Part shown: positions 15,768 to 24,137 of the stretch, piece by piece
Position numbering within the stretch: the first letter of the stretch is position 1
Layout of the letters: the number at the start of each line of letters is the position of its first letter
NCBI GenBank assembly: GCA_934546985.1
Contig: CAKTEE010000012.1
Location: forward strand, 1-64,000
DNA length: 64,000 nt
Reading direction: 5' to 3'
Origin: an uncultured Eubacteriales bacterium
GTDB lineage: Bacteria > Bacillota > Clostridia > Oscillospirales > Acutalibacteraceae
Position numbers and translations under genes: made by a program
Notes under the pieces: generated by a model
Told to the model about the DNA's origin: nothing
The model's input: the letters and a program-made list of their open reading frames with translations, nothing else
Database searches by the model: none

Positions 15768-16922
15768 ATGAATAATTATACTTTTTATAACTATACAGAA
15801 ATTATATTTGGCAAAGGCGTACAAGAACAAACCGGTGCATTGGTAAAAAGGTTTGGCAAAAAAGTTCTGCTTCATTATGGCGGTGGCAGTATTAAAAGGA
15901 GCGGGCTTTATGGTGAAATTATAGATTCCCTGCGGCAGGCGCAGGTTGATTTTGTGGAATTGGGAGGTGTTCAGCCTAATCCGCGCCTTGGTCTTGCCAA
16001 AGAAGGTATCCAGTTATGCCGAAAGGAAAATGTAGATTTTATTCTTGCAGTTGGTGGAGGGAGCGTAATTGACTCGGCAAAATGTATTGCAAGTGGTGTA
16101 CATTATCGTGGTGACGTCTGGGACTTTTTTGAAGGGAAAGAATGTACAAATGAGATTCTGCCCATTGGCGTTATCCTGACGATACCTGCGGCGGGAAGTG
16201 AAAGCAGTGACAGTTTGGTTATTACAAAAGAGGAAGGACTTCTCAAATGGTCTTTTTCACACAGAAGCCTGCGGCCCCGATTTGCAGTTATGAATCCTGA
16301 GCTGACTTATACGCTCCCAGCATATCAAACTGCCTGCGGCGTATCAGATATGCTGGCACATATTATGGAGCGTTATTTTACCAGGGTAGGTAACGTAGAT
16401 GTAACAGACCGCATGTGTGAAGCAGTTATGCGCAGTATTTTATATAACGCGCCCCAGCTTTTGATAAATCCGAAAAATTATGCCGCCCGTGCAGAGATTA
16501 TGCAGGCTGGAACCGTTGCACATAATGATATTTTATCTATGGGCCGTGTTGGCGATTGGGCGTCTCATGGAATAGAACATGAACTAAGTGCAATTTATGA
16601 TATTGCTCATGGTGCGGGCTTATCTGTCATATTTCCTGCGTGGATGAAATATGTCTACCATACGGATATGCCGCGTTTTGTACAGTTTGCAGTGCGCGTT
16701 ATGGACGTAGACTTTGATTTTGCTCATCCTGAGGAAATCATTTTGGAAGGTATCCATAGGTTGGAAGTATTTTACCACACCATGGGTTTGCCGATCCGCC
16801 TAAGCGAATTGAATATTGATGAAACGAACTTTGCCTTAATGGCAAGGAAAGCGGCGCCGCTGGGGAGTTATGTTAATTTACAGGAGAAAGATATTTATCA
16901 AATTTATCAGCTTGCAAAGTAA
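15768..16922 (+). CDS. Iron-containing alcohol dehydrogenase, YqhD/BdhA type
   Basis: 384 residues; I prefer the ATG at 15768, six bases from GGGGG, over 15762. Group III ADH: NAD(P)-binding GGGSVIDSAK (~92-101) and PNPR before it; iron ligands Asp and His in CGVSDMLAHIME and two His in HGIEHELSAIYDIAHGAG. It reduces aldehydes such as butanal, likely with NADPH, in fermentation or aldehyde removal. Monocistronic with its own terminator, downstream of the AraC-type response regulator. Confidence 0.88.
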   Translation: MNNYTFYNYTEIIFGKGVQEQTGALVKRFGKKVLLHYGGGSIKRSGLYGEIIDSLRQAQVDFVELGGVQPNPRLGLAKEGIQLCRKENVDFILAVGGGSVIDSAKCIASGVHYRGDVWDFFEGKECTNEILPIGVILTIPAAGSESSDSLVITKEEGLLKWSFSHRSLRPRFAVMNPELTYTLPAYQTACGVSDMLAHIMERYFTRVGNVDVTDRMCEAVMRSILYNAPQLLINPKNYAARAEIMQAGTVAHNDILSMGRVGDWASHGIEHELSAIYDIAHGAGLSVIFPAWMKYVYHTDMPRFVQFAVRVMDVDFDFAHPEEIILEGIHRLEVFYHTMGLPIRLSELNIDETNFALMARKAAPLGSYVNLQEKDIYQIYQLAK

Positions 16923-16953
16923 ATGAACTATAAACAGAATAGAATAAAAATAG

Positions 16954-16990
16954 AACGGAAGCCAATATGGGTAGGTTGGCTTCCGTTTTG
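16954..16990 (+). terminator. Intrinsic terminator
   Basis: AACGGAAGCCAA / TTGGCTTCCGTT, 12-bp stem followed by TTGTT. It lies between convergent genes. Confidence 0.88.
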
Positions 16991-17025
16991 TTCAATGGAA
17001 TATATACTTGTTGTATAAAGCAGTG

Positions 17026-17388
17026 TTATTTGCCGGCGTGTTTTTTTATTGCCTGAAAAGATTGATCACTGATAATATGTTCCATTTTACAGGCATCCTC
17101 CGCCGCCGTTTTTTCATCAACGCCAAGGCGTATTAAAAATTCAGTAAGCAGGGTATGACGTTCATAGATTTTTTCGGCAATTTCCCGTCCATCCTCGGTT
17201 AGTGAAAGAAATCCGTCTGAATCAGCAATGACAAAGCCTCCTTTTTTTAATAAGCCAATAGCGCGGCTGATGCTGGGTTTTGTATAGCCCATATATTCTG
17301 CAATGTCAATTGACCGTACAGTGTTTTTTTCTTTTGATAATATTAAAATGGTTTCAAGGTACATTTCTCCAGATTCCTGTAAACGCAT
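17026..17388 (-). CDS. DtxR/MntR-family metal-dependent repressor
   Basis: 120 residues. N-terminal winged helix (GEMYLETILILSKEKNTVRSIDIAEYMGYTKPSISRAIGLLKKGGF) and the start of the metal-binding dimerisation domain (ERHTLLTEFLIRLGVDEKTAAEDACKMEHIIS) with Cys, Glu and His ligands. It lacks the C-terminal SH3 part of full DtxR, like short MntR forms. Divergent from the feo operon; GTTAGC-type palindromes lie between the two, so it most likely represses feo genes when Fe(II) is plentiful and perhaps itself (site at 17530). Confidence 0.88.
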   Translation of the reverse strand: MRLQESGEMYLETILILSKEKNTVRSIDIAEYMGYTKPSISRAIGLLKKGGFVIADSDGFLSLTEDGREIAEKIYERHTLLTEFLIRLGVDEKTAAEDACKMEHIISDQSFQAIKKHAGK

Positions 17389-17529
17389 AAAAACCCTCCT
17401 TTTGATAAATTTGATTATAAGATAGCATGAAACTATGAAATTTTCAAGCCATTGCCGAAATATCTATAAATTCAGGAAAGTATCATTCATATTACACTCA
17501 AAATCAGGGGAAATATGCATAATTTTCTG

Positions 17530-17545
17530 GTTAGCATAAACTAAC
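17530..17545. promoter_or_regulatory. Predicted DtxR-family operator 1
   Basis: GTTAGC-ATAA-ACTAAC. Lies 142 bases upstream of the regulator gene and 55 bases before the feo -35. Confidence 0.6.
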
Positions 17546-17599
17546 TTTGTTGTAAAATAATGAAATTAAAAGCAGTGCCAAAGATGTTTTTTTAAAATA

Positions 17600-17627
17600 T
17601 TGACAGAGGAAAAATGGAGAGTATAAT
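17600..17627 (+). promoter_or_regulatory. feo operon promoter
   Basis: TTGACA (17600-17605), 16 bases, TATAAT (17622-17627). Two operator palindromes sit directly downstream. Confidence 0.85.
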
Positions 17628-17631
17628 ATTA

Positions 17632-17647
17632 GTTAGTAAAGGCTAAC
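17632..17647. promoter_or_regulatory. Predicted DtxR-family operator 2
   Basis: GTTAGT-AAAG-GCTAAC, covering the expected transcription start of the feo operon. Confidence 0.75.
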
Positions 17648-17655
17648 CAAATTTA

Positions 17656-17671
17656 GTTAGCGAATGCTAAT
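17656..17671. promoter_or_regulatory. Predicted DtxR-family operator 3
   Basis: GTTAGC-GAAT-GCTAAT, spaced 24 bases centre to centre from operator 2, which may favour two dimers on nearby faces of the DNA. Confidence 0.75.
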
Positions 17672-17708
17672 TTTAGTAACTCGGATATACAGTTGGAAAG
17701 GAAGAGTC

Positions 17709-17921
17709 ATGATGCCATTAACACTTGCAAATGTCGGTGAAGAAAACATGATTAGAAAAATCGGTGGGAGCCCGGAGGTCAAAAAGCATTTGGAGAATCT
17801 TGGCTTTGTCGCCGGCGGAAACGTGACTGTTATTACTGCACTGGGCGGGAACGTTATTGTGAATGTTAAAGAAACACGCGTTGCTATCAGCAAAGAGATG
17901 GCGCAGAAAATCATGATTTGA
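17709..17921 (+). CDS. feoA: Ferrous iron transport protein FeoA (first copy)
   Basis: 70 residues from ATG-ATG after GGAAAGGAAGAG; an upstream in-frame start at 17664 would overlap operator 3. SH3-like FeoA fold: GEENMIRKIGGSPEVKKHLENLGFVAGGNVTVI and NVKETRVAISKEMAQKI. Small cytosolic partner thought to bind FeoB and help Fe(II) uptake. It is followed by a second, diverged FeoA 40 bases later, a common clostridial arrangement. Confidence 0.9.
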   Translation: MMPLTLANVGEENMIRKIGGSPEVKKHLENLGFVAGGNVTVITALGGNVIVNVKETRVAISKEMAQKIMI

Positions 17922-17961
17922 TTTTCTATCCGGTTGCAGGTCAGAAAAGGAGGATATACAT

Positions 17962-18183
17962 ATGAAGACACTCAGGCAAGCGAAAATTGGCGATACAGTC
18001 AAAGTAATCAAGCTCCATGGAGAAGGCGCTGTCAGGCGGCGTATTATGGATATGGGTCTCACAAAGGGCGTAGAAGTTTGCATACGGAAGGTTGCACCGC
18101 TGGGGGATCCGGTGGAAGTAACGGTTCGCGGTTATGAGCTTTCTATTCGAAAGGCAGATGCAGATATAATAGAAGTGGAATGA
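17962..18183 (+). CDS. feoA: Ferrous iron transport protein FeoA (second copy)
   Basis: 73 residues, ATG after AAAGGAGG. FeoA motifs: LRQAKIGDTVKVIKLHGEGAVRRRIMDMGLTKGVEV and GDPVEVTVRGYELSIRKADADIIEVE, closer to the standard family than the first copy. The two may form a heteromeric SH3-like partner for FeoB; that is inference. Confidence 0.92.
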   Translation: MKTLRQAKIGDTVKVIKLHGEGAVRRRIMDMGLTKGVEVCIRKVAPLGDPVEVTVRGYELSIRKADADIIEVE

Positions 18184-18220
18184 CCGTTGGAATGGGGGAA
18201 TCCTTATTTTTCGGCTATCG

Positions 18221-18236
18221 GTTAGCATAGGCTTAC
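18221..18236. promoter_or_regulatory. Possible DtxR-family operator 4
   Basis: GTTAGC-ATAG-GCTTAC, one mismatch from the consensus, in the 90-base gap between feoA2 and feoB. Could give feoB separate control; no clear promoter seen. Confidence 0.4.
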
Positions 18237-18273
18237 TGGATGTTTTAGATCACGATTGAGAGGAATGAAGACA

Positions 18274-20778
18274 ATGAATATAAGAATTGCCTTAGCGGGC
18301 AATCCAAACAGCGGCAAAACAACGCTGTTTAATGCGCTTACCGGTTCTAACCAGTTTGTTGGAAACTGGCCGGGCGTAACCGTAGAAAAAAAGGAAGGAA
18401 AGCTAAAAAAACATGACGGTGTGACGATTACTGACCTTCCGGGTATTTATTCCCTTTCCCCTTATACTTTGGAGGAAGTGGTTGCAAGAAATTATTTAAT
18501 TAATGAGCGTCCGGATGCGATTTTAAATATCATAGACGGTACGAATCTGGAAAGAAACCTGTATCTGACAACCCAGCTGACAGAACTTGGCATTCCGGTG
18601 GTTATTGCTATTAATATGATGGATGTTGTCAAAAAAAACGGGGACAAAATTAATGTTCAAGAACTTTCACGTGAACTTGGGTGTAAGATTATTGAAATAT
18701 CCGCACTAAAAGGGACTGGGGTTATGGAAGCCGCAGAAGCAGCGATTTTTGCCGCTAAAACTGTAAAAACAGTTCCTATGCATACTTTCTCCGGTGTGGT
18801 AGAACATGCGTTGGCTCATATTGAAGAAGCCGCTGTACATAATATGCCTGCCGAACAGCAGCGTTGGTATGCGATTAAAATTTTTGAGCGTGATGATAAA
18901 GTTCTTAGTCAGATGAACATTAATAAAACAACGCTGGCTCATATTGAGCAAGATATTAAAGCGGCAGAAAAAGAACTTGACGATGATGCTGAGAGCATTA
19001 TTACCAACGAACGGTATATTTATATTTCTTCTATCATAAAAGCCTGCTATAAGAAAAAGAATGTAGGAAAGCTTTCTGCCTCGGATAAAATTGATAAAGT
19101 TGTCACGAACCGTTGGCTTGGGTTGCCGATTTTTGCTGTGGTTATGTTTCTTGTTTACTATATCTCTATGGTAACTGTAGGCACAGCCGCCACTGACTGG
19201 GCGAATGACGGATTGTTTGGTGACGGCTGGCATTTATTTGGTATTGGAACTTCTGCCTATGAAGACGCCGTAGAGGAATATGGAGATACAGATCAGATTC
19301 TCGATGCGTTTATTTCAGAATACGGTGATGATGAGATTGCAGAGGCGGTGGATATAGAAGCTGAAGATTACGATGAAGCTGCCGCAAAAACAGCTCTTGA
19401 GCAATTAGCTGCCGCAACTCCGGCAGACGCTAATGTAACCTATGAGACAGAAGATGAAGAAACGCTGGAGGTTACAGAGCATCCGGATACCAAAAAGGCG
19501 GATTTAGAAGGTGCGATTTCTGCGTATCTGAATACGGAATACAAAGAAGCTTACGGCGCTCCGGACACCTCCGCTTATGATATATGGGTTCCGGGTATTC
19601 CGGTTCTTGTTGGCGATGGGCTTGAAAAAGCAGGCGCCGCAGATTGGCTGGCAGGGCTTATCAATGATGGTATTGTGGCGGGTGTCGGTGCGGTTCTTGG
19701 CTTTGTCCCGCAAATGCTTGTGCTGTTCCTGCTGCTTGCATTCCTTGAAGCCTGTGGATATATGTCCCGTATCGCTTTCGTGCTTGACCGTGTGTTCCGC
19801 AAATTTGGCCTTTCCGGCAAATCCTTTATCCCAATGCTTATTGGTACTGGCTGCGGTGTTCCCGGTATTATGGCGTCCCGAACCATAGAAAATGAGCGTG
19901 ACCGGCGCATGACCATTATGACGACTACCTTTATCCCGTGCGGTGCGAAAGTACCCTTTATTGCAATGATTGCGGGCGCACTCTTCGGCGGTTCAGCATT
20001 GGTGTCCACATCCGCATATTTTATCGGTATGGCCGCAATCATTATTTCCGGTATTATGCTGAAAAAAACCAAAATGTTCTCAGGCGATCCAGCACCGTTT
20101 GTTATGGAACTTCCGGCTTACCATTGGCCGACTTTGAAGAATGTTTTACGTTCCATGTGGGAGCGCGGCTGGTCTTTTATCAAAAAAGCCGGCACAATTA
20201 TTTTGCTTTCCACAATCTTTGTTTGGTTTACCACTTACTTTGGAGTTGTTGACGGTTCCTTCCGCATGCTGGGCGAAGATGAAATCAATCACTCGATTCT
20301 TGCTGCTATCGGCGGTGCGATTGCATGGATCTTCCAGCCTCTTGGCTGGGGTAACTGGCAGGCTGCTGTGGCTTCCATTACAGGCCTTGTTGCAAAGGAA
20401 AACATTGTGGGTACAATGGGAATTCTCTATGGCGGAGGCGACGGAAGCGTATATGCTAACCTTGCAGCGGCGTTTACAGGAATCAGTGCATATTCATTCT
20501 TGGTATTCAATCTGCTTTGCGCTCCCTGCTTTGCAGCAATCGGCGCTATTAAGCGTGAAATGAACTCTGCAAAATGGACGTGGTTTGCTATCGGTTATCA
20601 GTGCGGTTTTGCTTATATTGTAGCGTTAATGATTAACCAATTTGCCAACCTCTTCGCGGGAAATGTTAATATCATGGGTCTTATCTTTGCGCTGGCAGCT
20701 TTAGTGGGTATTCTTTATATGCTGTTTAAACCGTATAAAGAAGCAAATACGCTGAGAACCAGGGTGAGGGTCAAATAA
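18274..20778 (+). CDS. feoB: Ferrous iron transporter FeoB with acidic extracellular insert
   Basis: 834 residues from the ATG ten bases after GAGAGG. N-terminal G domain: G1 GNPNSGKTT, G2 region GNWPGVTVEKK, G3 DLPG, G4 NMMD, G5 SALKG; then the spacer domain and a membrane domain with two gate repeats (CGVPGIMASRTIENERDRR; IPCGAKVPF). Between the first helix and the next conserved block (about 19200-19580, residues ~310-435) is a ~120-residue insert rich in Asp, Glu and Ala (DDEIAEAVDIEAEDYDEAA) absent from typical FeoB. It would face outside and might gather metal. Translated in the iron-regulated operon. Confidence 0.93.
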   Translation: MNIRIALAGNPNSGKTTLFNALTGSNQFVGNWPGVTVEKKEGKLKKHDGVTITDLPGIYSLSPYTLEEVVARNYLINERPDAILNIIDGTNLERNLYLTTQLTELGIPVVIAINMMDVVKKNGDKINVQELSRELGCKIIEISALKGTGVMEAAEAAIFAAKTVKTVPMHTFSGVVEHALAHIEEAAVHNMPAEQQRWYAIKIFERDDKVLSQMNINKTTLAHIEQDIKAAEKELDDDAESIITNERYIYISSIIKACYKKKNVGKLSASDKIDKVVTNRWLGLPIFAVVMFLVYYISMVTVGTAATDWANDGLFGDGWHLFGIGTSAYEDAVEEYGDTDQILDAFISEYGDDEIAEAVDIEAEDYDEAAAKTALEQLAAATPADANVTYETEDEETLEVTEHPDTKKADLEGAISAYLNTEYKEAYGAPDTSAYDIWVPGIPVLVGDGLEKAGAADWLAGLINDGIVAGVGAVLGFVPQMLVLFLLLAFLEACGYMSRIAFVLDRVFRKFGLSGKSFIPMLIGTGCGVPGIMASRTIENERDRRMTIMTTTFIPCGAKVPFIAMIAGALFGGSALVSTSAYFIGMAAIIISGIMLKKTKMFSGDPAPFVMELPAYHWPTLKNVLRSMWERGWSFIKKAGTIILLSTIFVWFTTYFGVVDGSFRMLGEDEINHSILAAIGGAIAWIFQPLGWGNWQAAVASITGLVAKENIVGTMGILYGGGDGSVYANLAAAFTGISAYSFLVFNLLCAPCFAAIGAIKREMNSAKWTWFAIGYQCGFAYIVALMINQFANLFAGNVNIMGLIFALAALVGILYMLFKPYKEANTLRTRVRVK

Positions 20779-20810
20779 GTGAATTCTTAAAGCAATAAGG
20801 AGGAAATGAT

Positions 20811-20984
20811 ATGTTTACATGGTTAACTGAAAACATCGGCACAATGATTCTTAGTTTGATTCTTGTTGTAGTTGTTGTGCTGATTGTTGTGCATTTAATC
20901 AAAAATAAAAAGAAAGGCAAATCCTCCTGTGGCTGTGGGTGTCAGAGTTGTCCAATGTCCGGTGATTGTCATCCTAAAAAGTAA
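20811..20984 (+). CDS. FeoB-associated Cys-rich membrane protein
   Basis: 57 residues, ATG after AAGGAGG. One membrane helix (residues ~10-30), then a basic stretch KNKKKGK and a cysteine cluster SSCGCGCQSCPMSGDCH, as in the FeoB-associated Cys-rich family (PF12669). Positioned 32 bases after feoB. It probably sits by the FeoB pore and hands over or senses iron on the cytosolic side; this is inference. Confidence 0.88.
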   Translation: MFTWLTENIGTMILSLILVVVVVLIVVHLIKNKKKGKSSCGCGCQSCPMSGDCHPKK

Positions 20985-20985
20985 C

Positions 20986-21026
20986 AGAAGGGGAGACGCG
21001 GGCAAAACTTGTGTCTCCCTGTTTTT
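20986..21026 (+). terminator. Terminator or attenuator within the feo gene group
   Basis: GGGAGAC / GTCTCCC stem with a 15-base loop, then TGTTTTT. Genes continue downstream, so it may only reduce read-through. Confidence 0.7.
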
Positions 21027-21041
21027 GATAGGAGGTAAGTA

Positions 21042-21206
21042 ATGGCTGCTTCTGATTCTGTCCTATCCGTCGCATATAAAAGTAATGATACAATTCTGAA
21101 GATCGCAGGAAAATACGGTTATGGCAACGGCAGCAAATTTGCAGAAGCGTTTAAAGATGCTTTTAAAGTGACATCCAATAAGTATAGAAAGGCGGAATCA
21201 TCTTAA
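21042..21206 (+). CDS. 54-residue AraC-type half helix-turn-helix protein
   Basis: ATG after a strong AGGAGG. The whole product matches the second helix-turn-helix of AraC proteins: SDSVLSVAYKSND, ILKIAGKYGYGNGSKFAEAFKDAFKVTSNKYRK, keeping the KF..AFK..F..T...YRK signature. No first HTH or sensor domain exists upstream. It may be a real mini-regulator retained with feo genes or the end of a lost AraC gene; the intact ribosome site favours the former. Confidence 0.6.
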   Translation: MAASDSVLSVAYKSNDTILKIAGKYGYGNGSKFAEAFKDAFKVTSNKYRKAESS

Positions 21207-21321
21207 TTTGCCTTCTTAGAGCCGTTCTTTTTCCTTTTGGAATGGAGATACAACGTTTTTAGCGATAAAATAAATCTACATTCAAAAAACGCCGGATTCG
21301 GCGCATATTTTAAGGACAATA

Positions 21322-21337
21322 GTTAGCTAATGCTAAC
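21322..21337. promoter_or_regulatory. Predicted DtxR-family operator 5
   Basis: GTTAGC-TAAT-GCTAAC, a perfect palindrome 20 bases before the DUF2325 start. Confidence 0.75.
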
Positions 21338-21356
21338 TAAGGAAAGGAGTTTATCA

Positions 21357-21638
21357 ATGAGTGTTGTAATTGTTGGCGGGAATGATTGTATGGTTCGCCA
21401 ATATAAGGATTTATGTCAGGAATACCGCTGCAGTGCGAAAGTATTTACCCAGATGAAAAGCGGACTGAAAAATAAAATTGGGAGTCCGGATTTACTGGTT
21501 CTGTTTACAAGCACTATGTCTCATAAAATGGTGCGGTGCGCGTTAAGCGAAACGAAAGGGCTTGATACTAAAATTGCACGTTCACATTCAAGTTCGATGT
21601 CCGCATTAAAAAATATTCTGGAACAACATGTGTGTTAG
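21357..21638 (+). CDS. DUF2325 domain protein
   Basis: 93 residues from the ATG after GGAAAGGAG; an in-frame ATG at 21330 lies inside the operator. DUF2325 features: MSVVIVGGNDCMVRQYKDLC at the N-terminus, DLLVLFTSTMSHKMV in the middle and ARSHSSSMSALKNILE at the end, with Ser/His residues reminiscent of a nucleotide- or metal-binding Rossmann-like fold. Often found beside feoB in Clostridia. Its own DtxR-type operator ties it to iron status. Biochemical role unknown. Confidence 0.85.
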   Translation: MSVVIVGGNDCMVRQYKDLCQEYRCSAKVFTQMKSGLKNKIGSPDLLVLFTSTMSHKMVRCALSETKGLDTKIARSHSSSMSALKNILEQHVC

Positions 21639-21648
21639 GGGAACGTAA

Positions 21649-22200
21649 ATGTCTGAAGAATTGATTGTAAAGCATTGTTCCCCAACGCTGGCAGGAATGA
21701 AAACCGGTAATTTATTTACTTTTGCATATGAGACAGAAACGGAGGTTCGAAACGCTGTTAGACGGCTGAACCGCTTGCTTGTTCCTAAGGGTCTGCGCGT
21801 CTTGCCCATGCGGTATTCCAGACAGCGTGCACTGATTTATATTTATCGTCCTGAAAAATTAAAATCAGATTTGGAAGATTGCCTTGCCTGTGCATTGCTC
21901 AAAGAACGCGGCTATATATGTGGAAATCCGGAGCGCTGTATTGTGCAGTTGGTAAGCAGACTGCGGACGTGTACCGAGTTTCCTCATGAAATTGGTTTAT
22001 TTCTTGGCTATCCGCCTGAGGATGTGCAGGGTTTTATTGAAAATAAAGCAGATCACTGTAAATGTATTGGCTATTGGAAGGTTTACGGAGACGAACGGCA
22101 GGCGAAAAAGCTTTTTGAAAAGTACAGAGAATGTACGGAAATTTACCATGCGCGATGGTCAAAAGGGAAGACAATCGCGCAACTTACAGTGGCTGTTTGA
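21649..22200 (+). CDS. DUF3793 family protein
   Basis: 183 residues, 10 bases after DUF2325; ATG after GGGGAACGTAA. Conserved DUF3793 features: HCSPTLAGMKTGNLFTF, GLRVLPMRYSRQRALIYIYRP, then FPHEIGLFLGYPPEDVQGFIE and KCIGYWKVYGDERQAKKLFEKYRECTE. All-soluble and cytosolic. Linked to feo operons in gut Clostridia; function unknown, possibly iron or haem handling by association. Confidence 0.85.
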   Translation: MSEELIVKHCSPTLAGMKTGNLFTFAYETETEVRNAVRRLNRLLVPKGLRVLPMRYSRQRALIYIYRPEKLKSDLEDCLACALLKERGYICGNPERCIVQLVSRLRTCTEFPHEIGLFLGYPPEDVQGFIENKADHCKCIGYWKVYGDERQAKKLFEKYRECTEIYHARWSKGKTIAQLTVAV

Positions 22201-22530
22201 TATATAAATTTTACATAATTTTAAAAGATAACATTGTGTCTCAGAAGTAAATTCTAAGCATTTATTGATTGAAGCGGAGAGAAAAAGATGCAGTAATATT
22301 GCTTAATTAGAGAACAGTACCGTCACTTATAAAATTTATTAGAATAAAAATATTTTTCACATTTTAAACATGTGCGGAATATTAGAAAAGGCTCGTTGTG
22401 ATAGAACATTTACTAAAAGGGAACAATAAAAAAACCAGTGTTATTTAACACTGGCTTTTGAGTTTACAGAAAATTTTCCACTTGTGATAACGCTTAGCTG
22501 AATAAAACAGTATTTTATTTCAGACTCATT
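22201..22530. other. Gene-free stretch with a terminator
   Basis: AT-rich sequence between convergent genes. Only a hairpin, CCAGTGTTA / TAACACTGG (22435-22454, T tail on the plus strand), stands out. Confidence 0.6.
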
Positions 22531-23301
22531 TTACATTTTCATATTTTTTTTATAAAGAAGATAAAGACCTTTCAGGAGCATATCTTCATCATAAATCAGC
22601 TTGCGGCGGCAATGGGGAATAATAAATTGAGAAATACCACCCGTGGCAACTGCTGTTACAGGCATTCCAAGTTCTTCTTCAATGCGTTCAATCATTCCAT
22701 CAATCATGGCGGCGTTTCCGTTAACGATGCCGCTTTGCATACAGTCAATCGTGTTGCGGCCAATCGTAGTTTTGGGGTTTTCCAAACTGATGCCCGGCAA
22801 TTGTGCTGTCCGGTTAGAAAGCGCCGCAAGGGAAATCGCAACTCCGGGGAAAATATGTCCGCCAATATAGGAACCGTTTTTATCAATAACAGAAATTGTT
22901 GTTGCAGTACCCATATCAAAAACAACAATAGGCGGCTGATAATCATGCAATGCCGAAACTGCGCCCACAACTAAGTCGCTGCCGAGCTGGGCAGGGTTGT
23001 CAATTAAAATATTTAACCCTGTTTTCAAGCCCGGACCTACAATCAGCGGTGTTTTGCCTGTGATAAGGGTAAGAGCTTTTTTTAACGCGCCGGAAAGCGG
23101 CGGAACGACAGAGGAAATAATTGACCCTTCCAAATCTTTTAAACTCACGTTAAAAAAGGTAAGAATATCTTTTATTTCAACGGCGTACTGCATATCTGTT
23201 TTGGATTGGTCTGTTGCAAGCCGTGCAACAAAATGAATTTTTTCATCATCCATACATCCAAGGGTTAAATTGGTATTTCCAATATCCAGCGTTAAAATCA
23301 T
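22531..23301 (-). CDS. coaX: Type III pantothenate kinase
   Basis: 256 residues from the ATG eight bases after AGGAGG (a TTG two codons earlier is less likely). ASKHA fold: phosphate loop LTLDIGNTNL, then PLIVGPGLKTGL, QLGSDLVVGAVSA, the central VVFDMGTATTISV with catalytic Asp, and GGHIFPGVAISLAAL. Uses ATP and a monovalent cation to phosphorylate pantothenate, the first step of CoA synthesis. Transcribed with the ECF S component upstream of it, which probably supplies pantothenate. Confidence 0.95.
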   Translation of the reverse strand: MILTLDIGNTNLTLGCMDDEKIHFVARLATDQSKTDMQYAVEIKDILTFFNVSLKDLEGSIISSVVPPLSGALKKALTLITGKTPLIVGPGLKTGLNILIDNPAQLGSDLVVGAVSALHDYQPPIVVFDMGTATTISVIDKNGSYIGGHIFPGVAISLAALSNRTAQLPGISLENPKTTIGRNTIDCMQSGIVNGNAAMIDGMIERIEEELGMPVTAVATGGISQFIIPHCRRKLIYDEDMLLKGLYLLYKKNMKM

Positions 23302-23313
23302 ACCCAAAACCTC

Positions 23314-23967
23314 CTATTTGCAGTGTTTCCTTTTTTGAACCAGCAGGATTTTTCCCACGGCAGCAGTAATAAACGCCGCAACCAGTGCTTCCGGTATCCC
23401 GTTTATGCAAATAACAGAGAGGATTGCACCATAGAGGGATTGAAAAGCGGTTTCTTTTGCCGCTGCATAGCTGTGACCAAAAAAGAAATAAATCATATTC
23501 ATAACAAGCAGTGTATTGGTCAGGGAACCTGCAATACCTGCCAGAACAAGACGAGGGATTTCTTTTTCTTTTAAGATTTTTCCCAGGAAAGTGTAAACAT
23601 AATAAGGAACAACGCCGACTAAAATACGCGGCACAAAGCAAATAACCAAGCTCAGCAGATTTCCGTGAGCGTCTCCAATAGAGTAGAAAGGGGAGAACAC
23701 AAAGGATGTCAGTGTTGGGAAGAAGGTGTTGTTAATCAGGCTTGTCAGCCCAAAGACGCCGCCAATGACTGCACCCCTTTTGGGTCCGAGCAGAATAGAT
23801 GCCAGAATAACAGGGATATGTACTGTCGTTGCACGCGTAAAGCCCAATGGGATATAGCCCAGGAAAGGGGTGAACGCCAGTACGATGACGATGACGGAAA
23901 ATAACGCTGTTTCCGTCAGATTCCGTGTTTTTTGCAGCTGTGACACTGCAGGTTTTGTTTTATTCAT
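23314..23967 (-). CDS. ECF transporter S component, probable pantothenate (PanT-like)
   Basis: 217 residues, six membrane helices, after a 20-residue polar N-terminus. S-component features: ETALFSVIVIVLAFTPFLGYIPLGF, ATTVHIPVILASILLGPKRGAVIGGVFGL, SLINNTF and a C-terminal EALVAAFITAAVGKIL. Binds a vitamin and depends on a shared EcfA/A'/T module encoded elsewhere. Only 12 bases from coaX and divergent from coaBC, so pantothenate is the best guess for its substrate. Confidence 0.85.
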   Translation of the reverse strand: MNKTKPAVSQLQKTRNLTETALFSVIVIVLAFTPFLGYIPLGFTRATTVHIPVILASILLGPKRGAVIGGVFGLTSLINNTFFPTLTSFVFSPFYSIGDAHGNLLSLVICFVPRILVGVVPYYVYTFLGKILKEKEIPRLVLAGIAGSLTNTLLVMNMIYFFFGHSYAAAKETAFQSLYGAILSVICINGIPEALVAAFITAAVGKILLVQKRKHCK

Positions 23968-24137
23968 TTTTTAACCTCCTGCTGCTGTTCTTTTTTATAA
24001 AGATACAGCGCAAATTTCATATCCATTATAACGGTAACAGCGCACAATTACAAGTTTTTCTTTCGATTGCACATCCTTTACACATTTAGGAGAGTTTGCT
24101 ATAATCAAAAGCAGATTATGAAAAGGCGGTGCTCCAT

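Noticed and set aside
19575..20563. Several frames of 100-165 codons inside feoB
   Set aside because: Shadow frames of a highly conserved coding sequence; none has a recognisable domain or start site.
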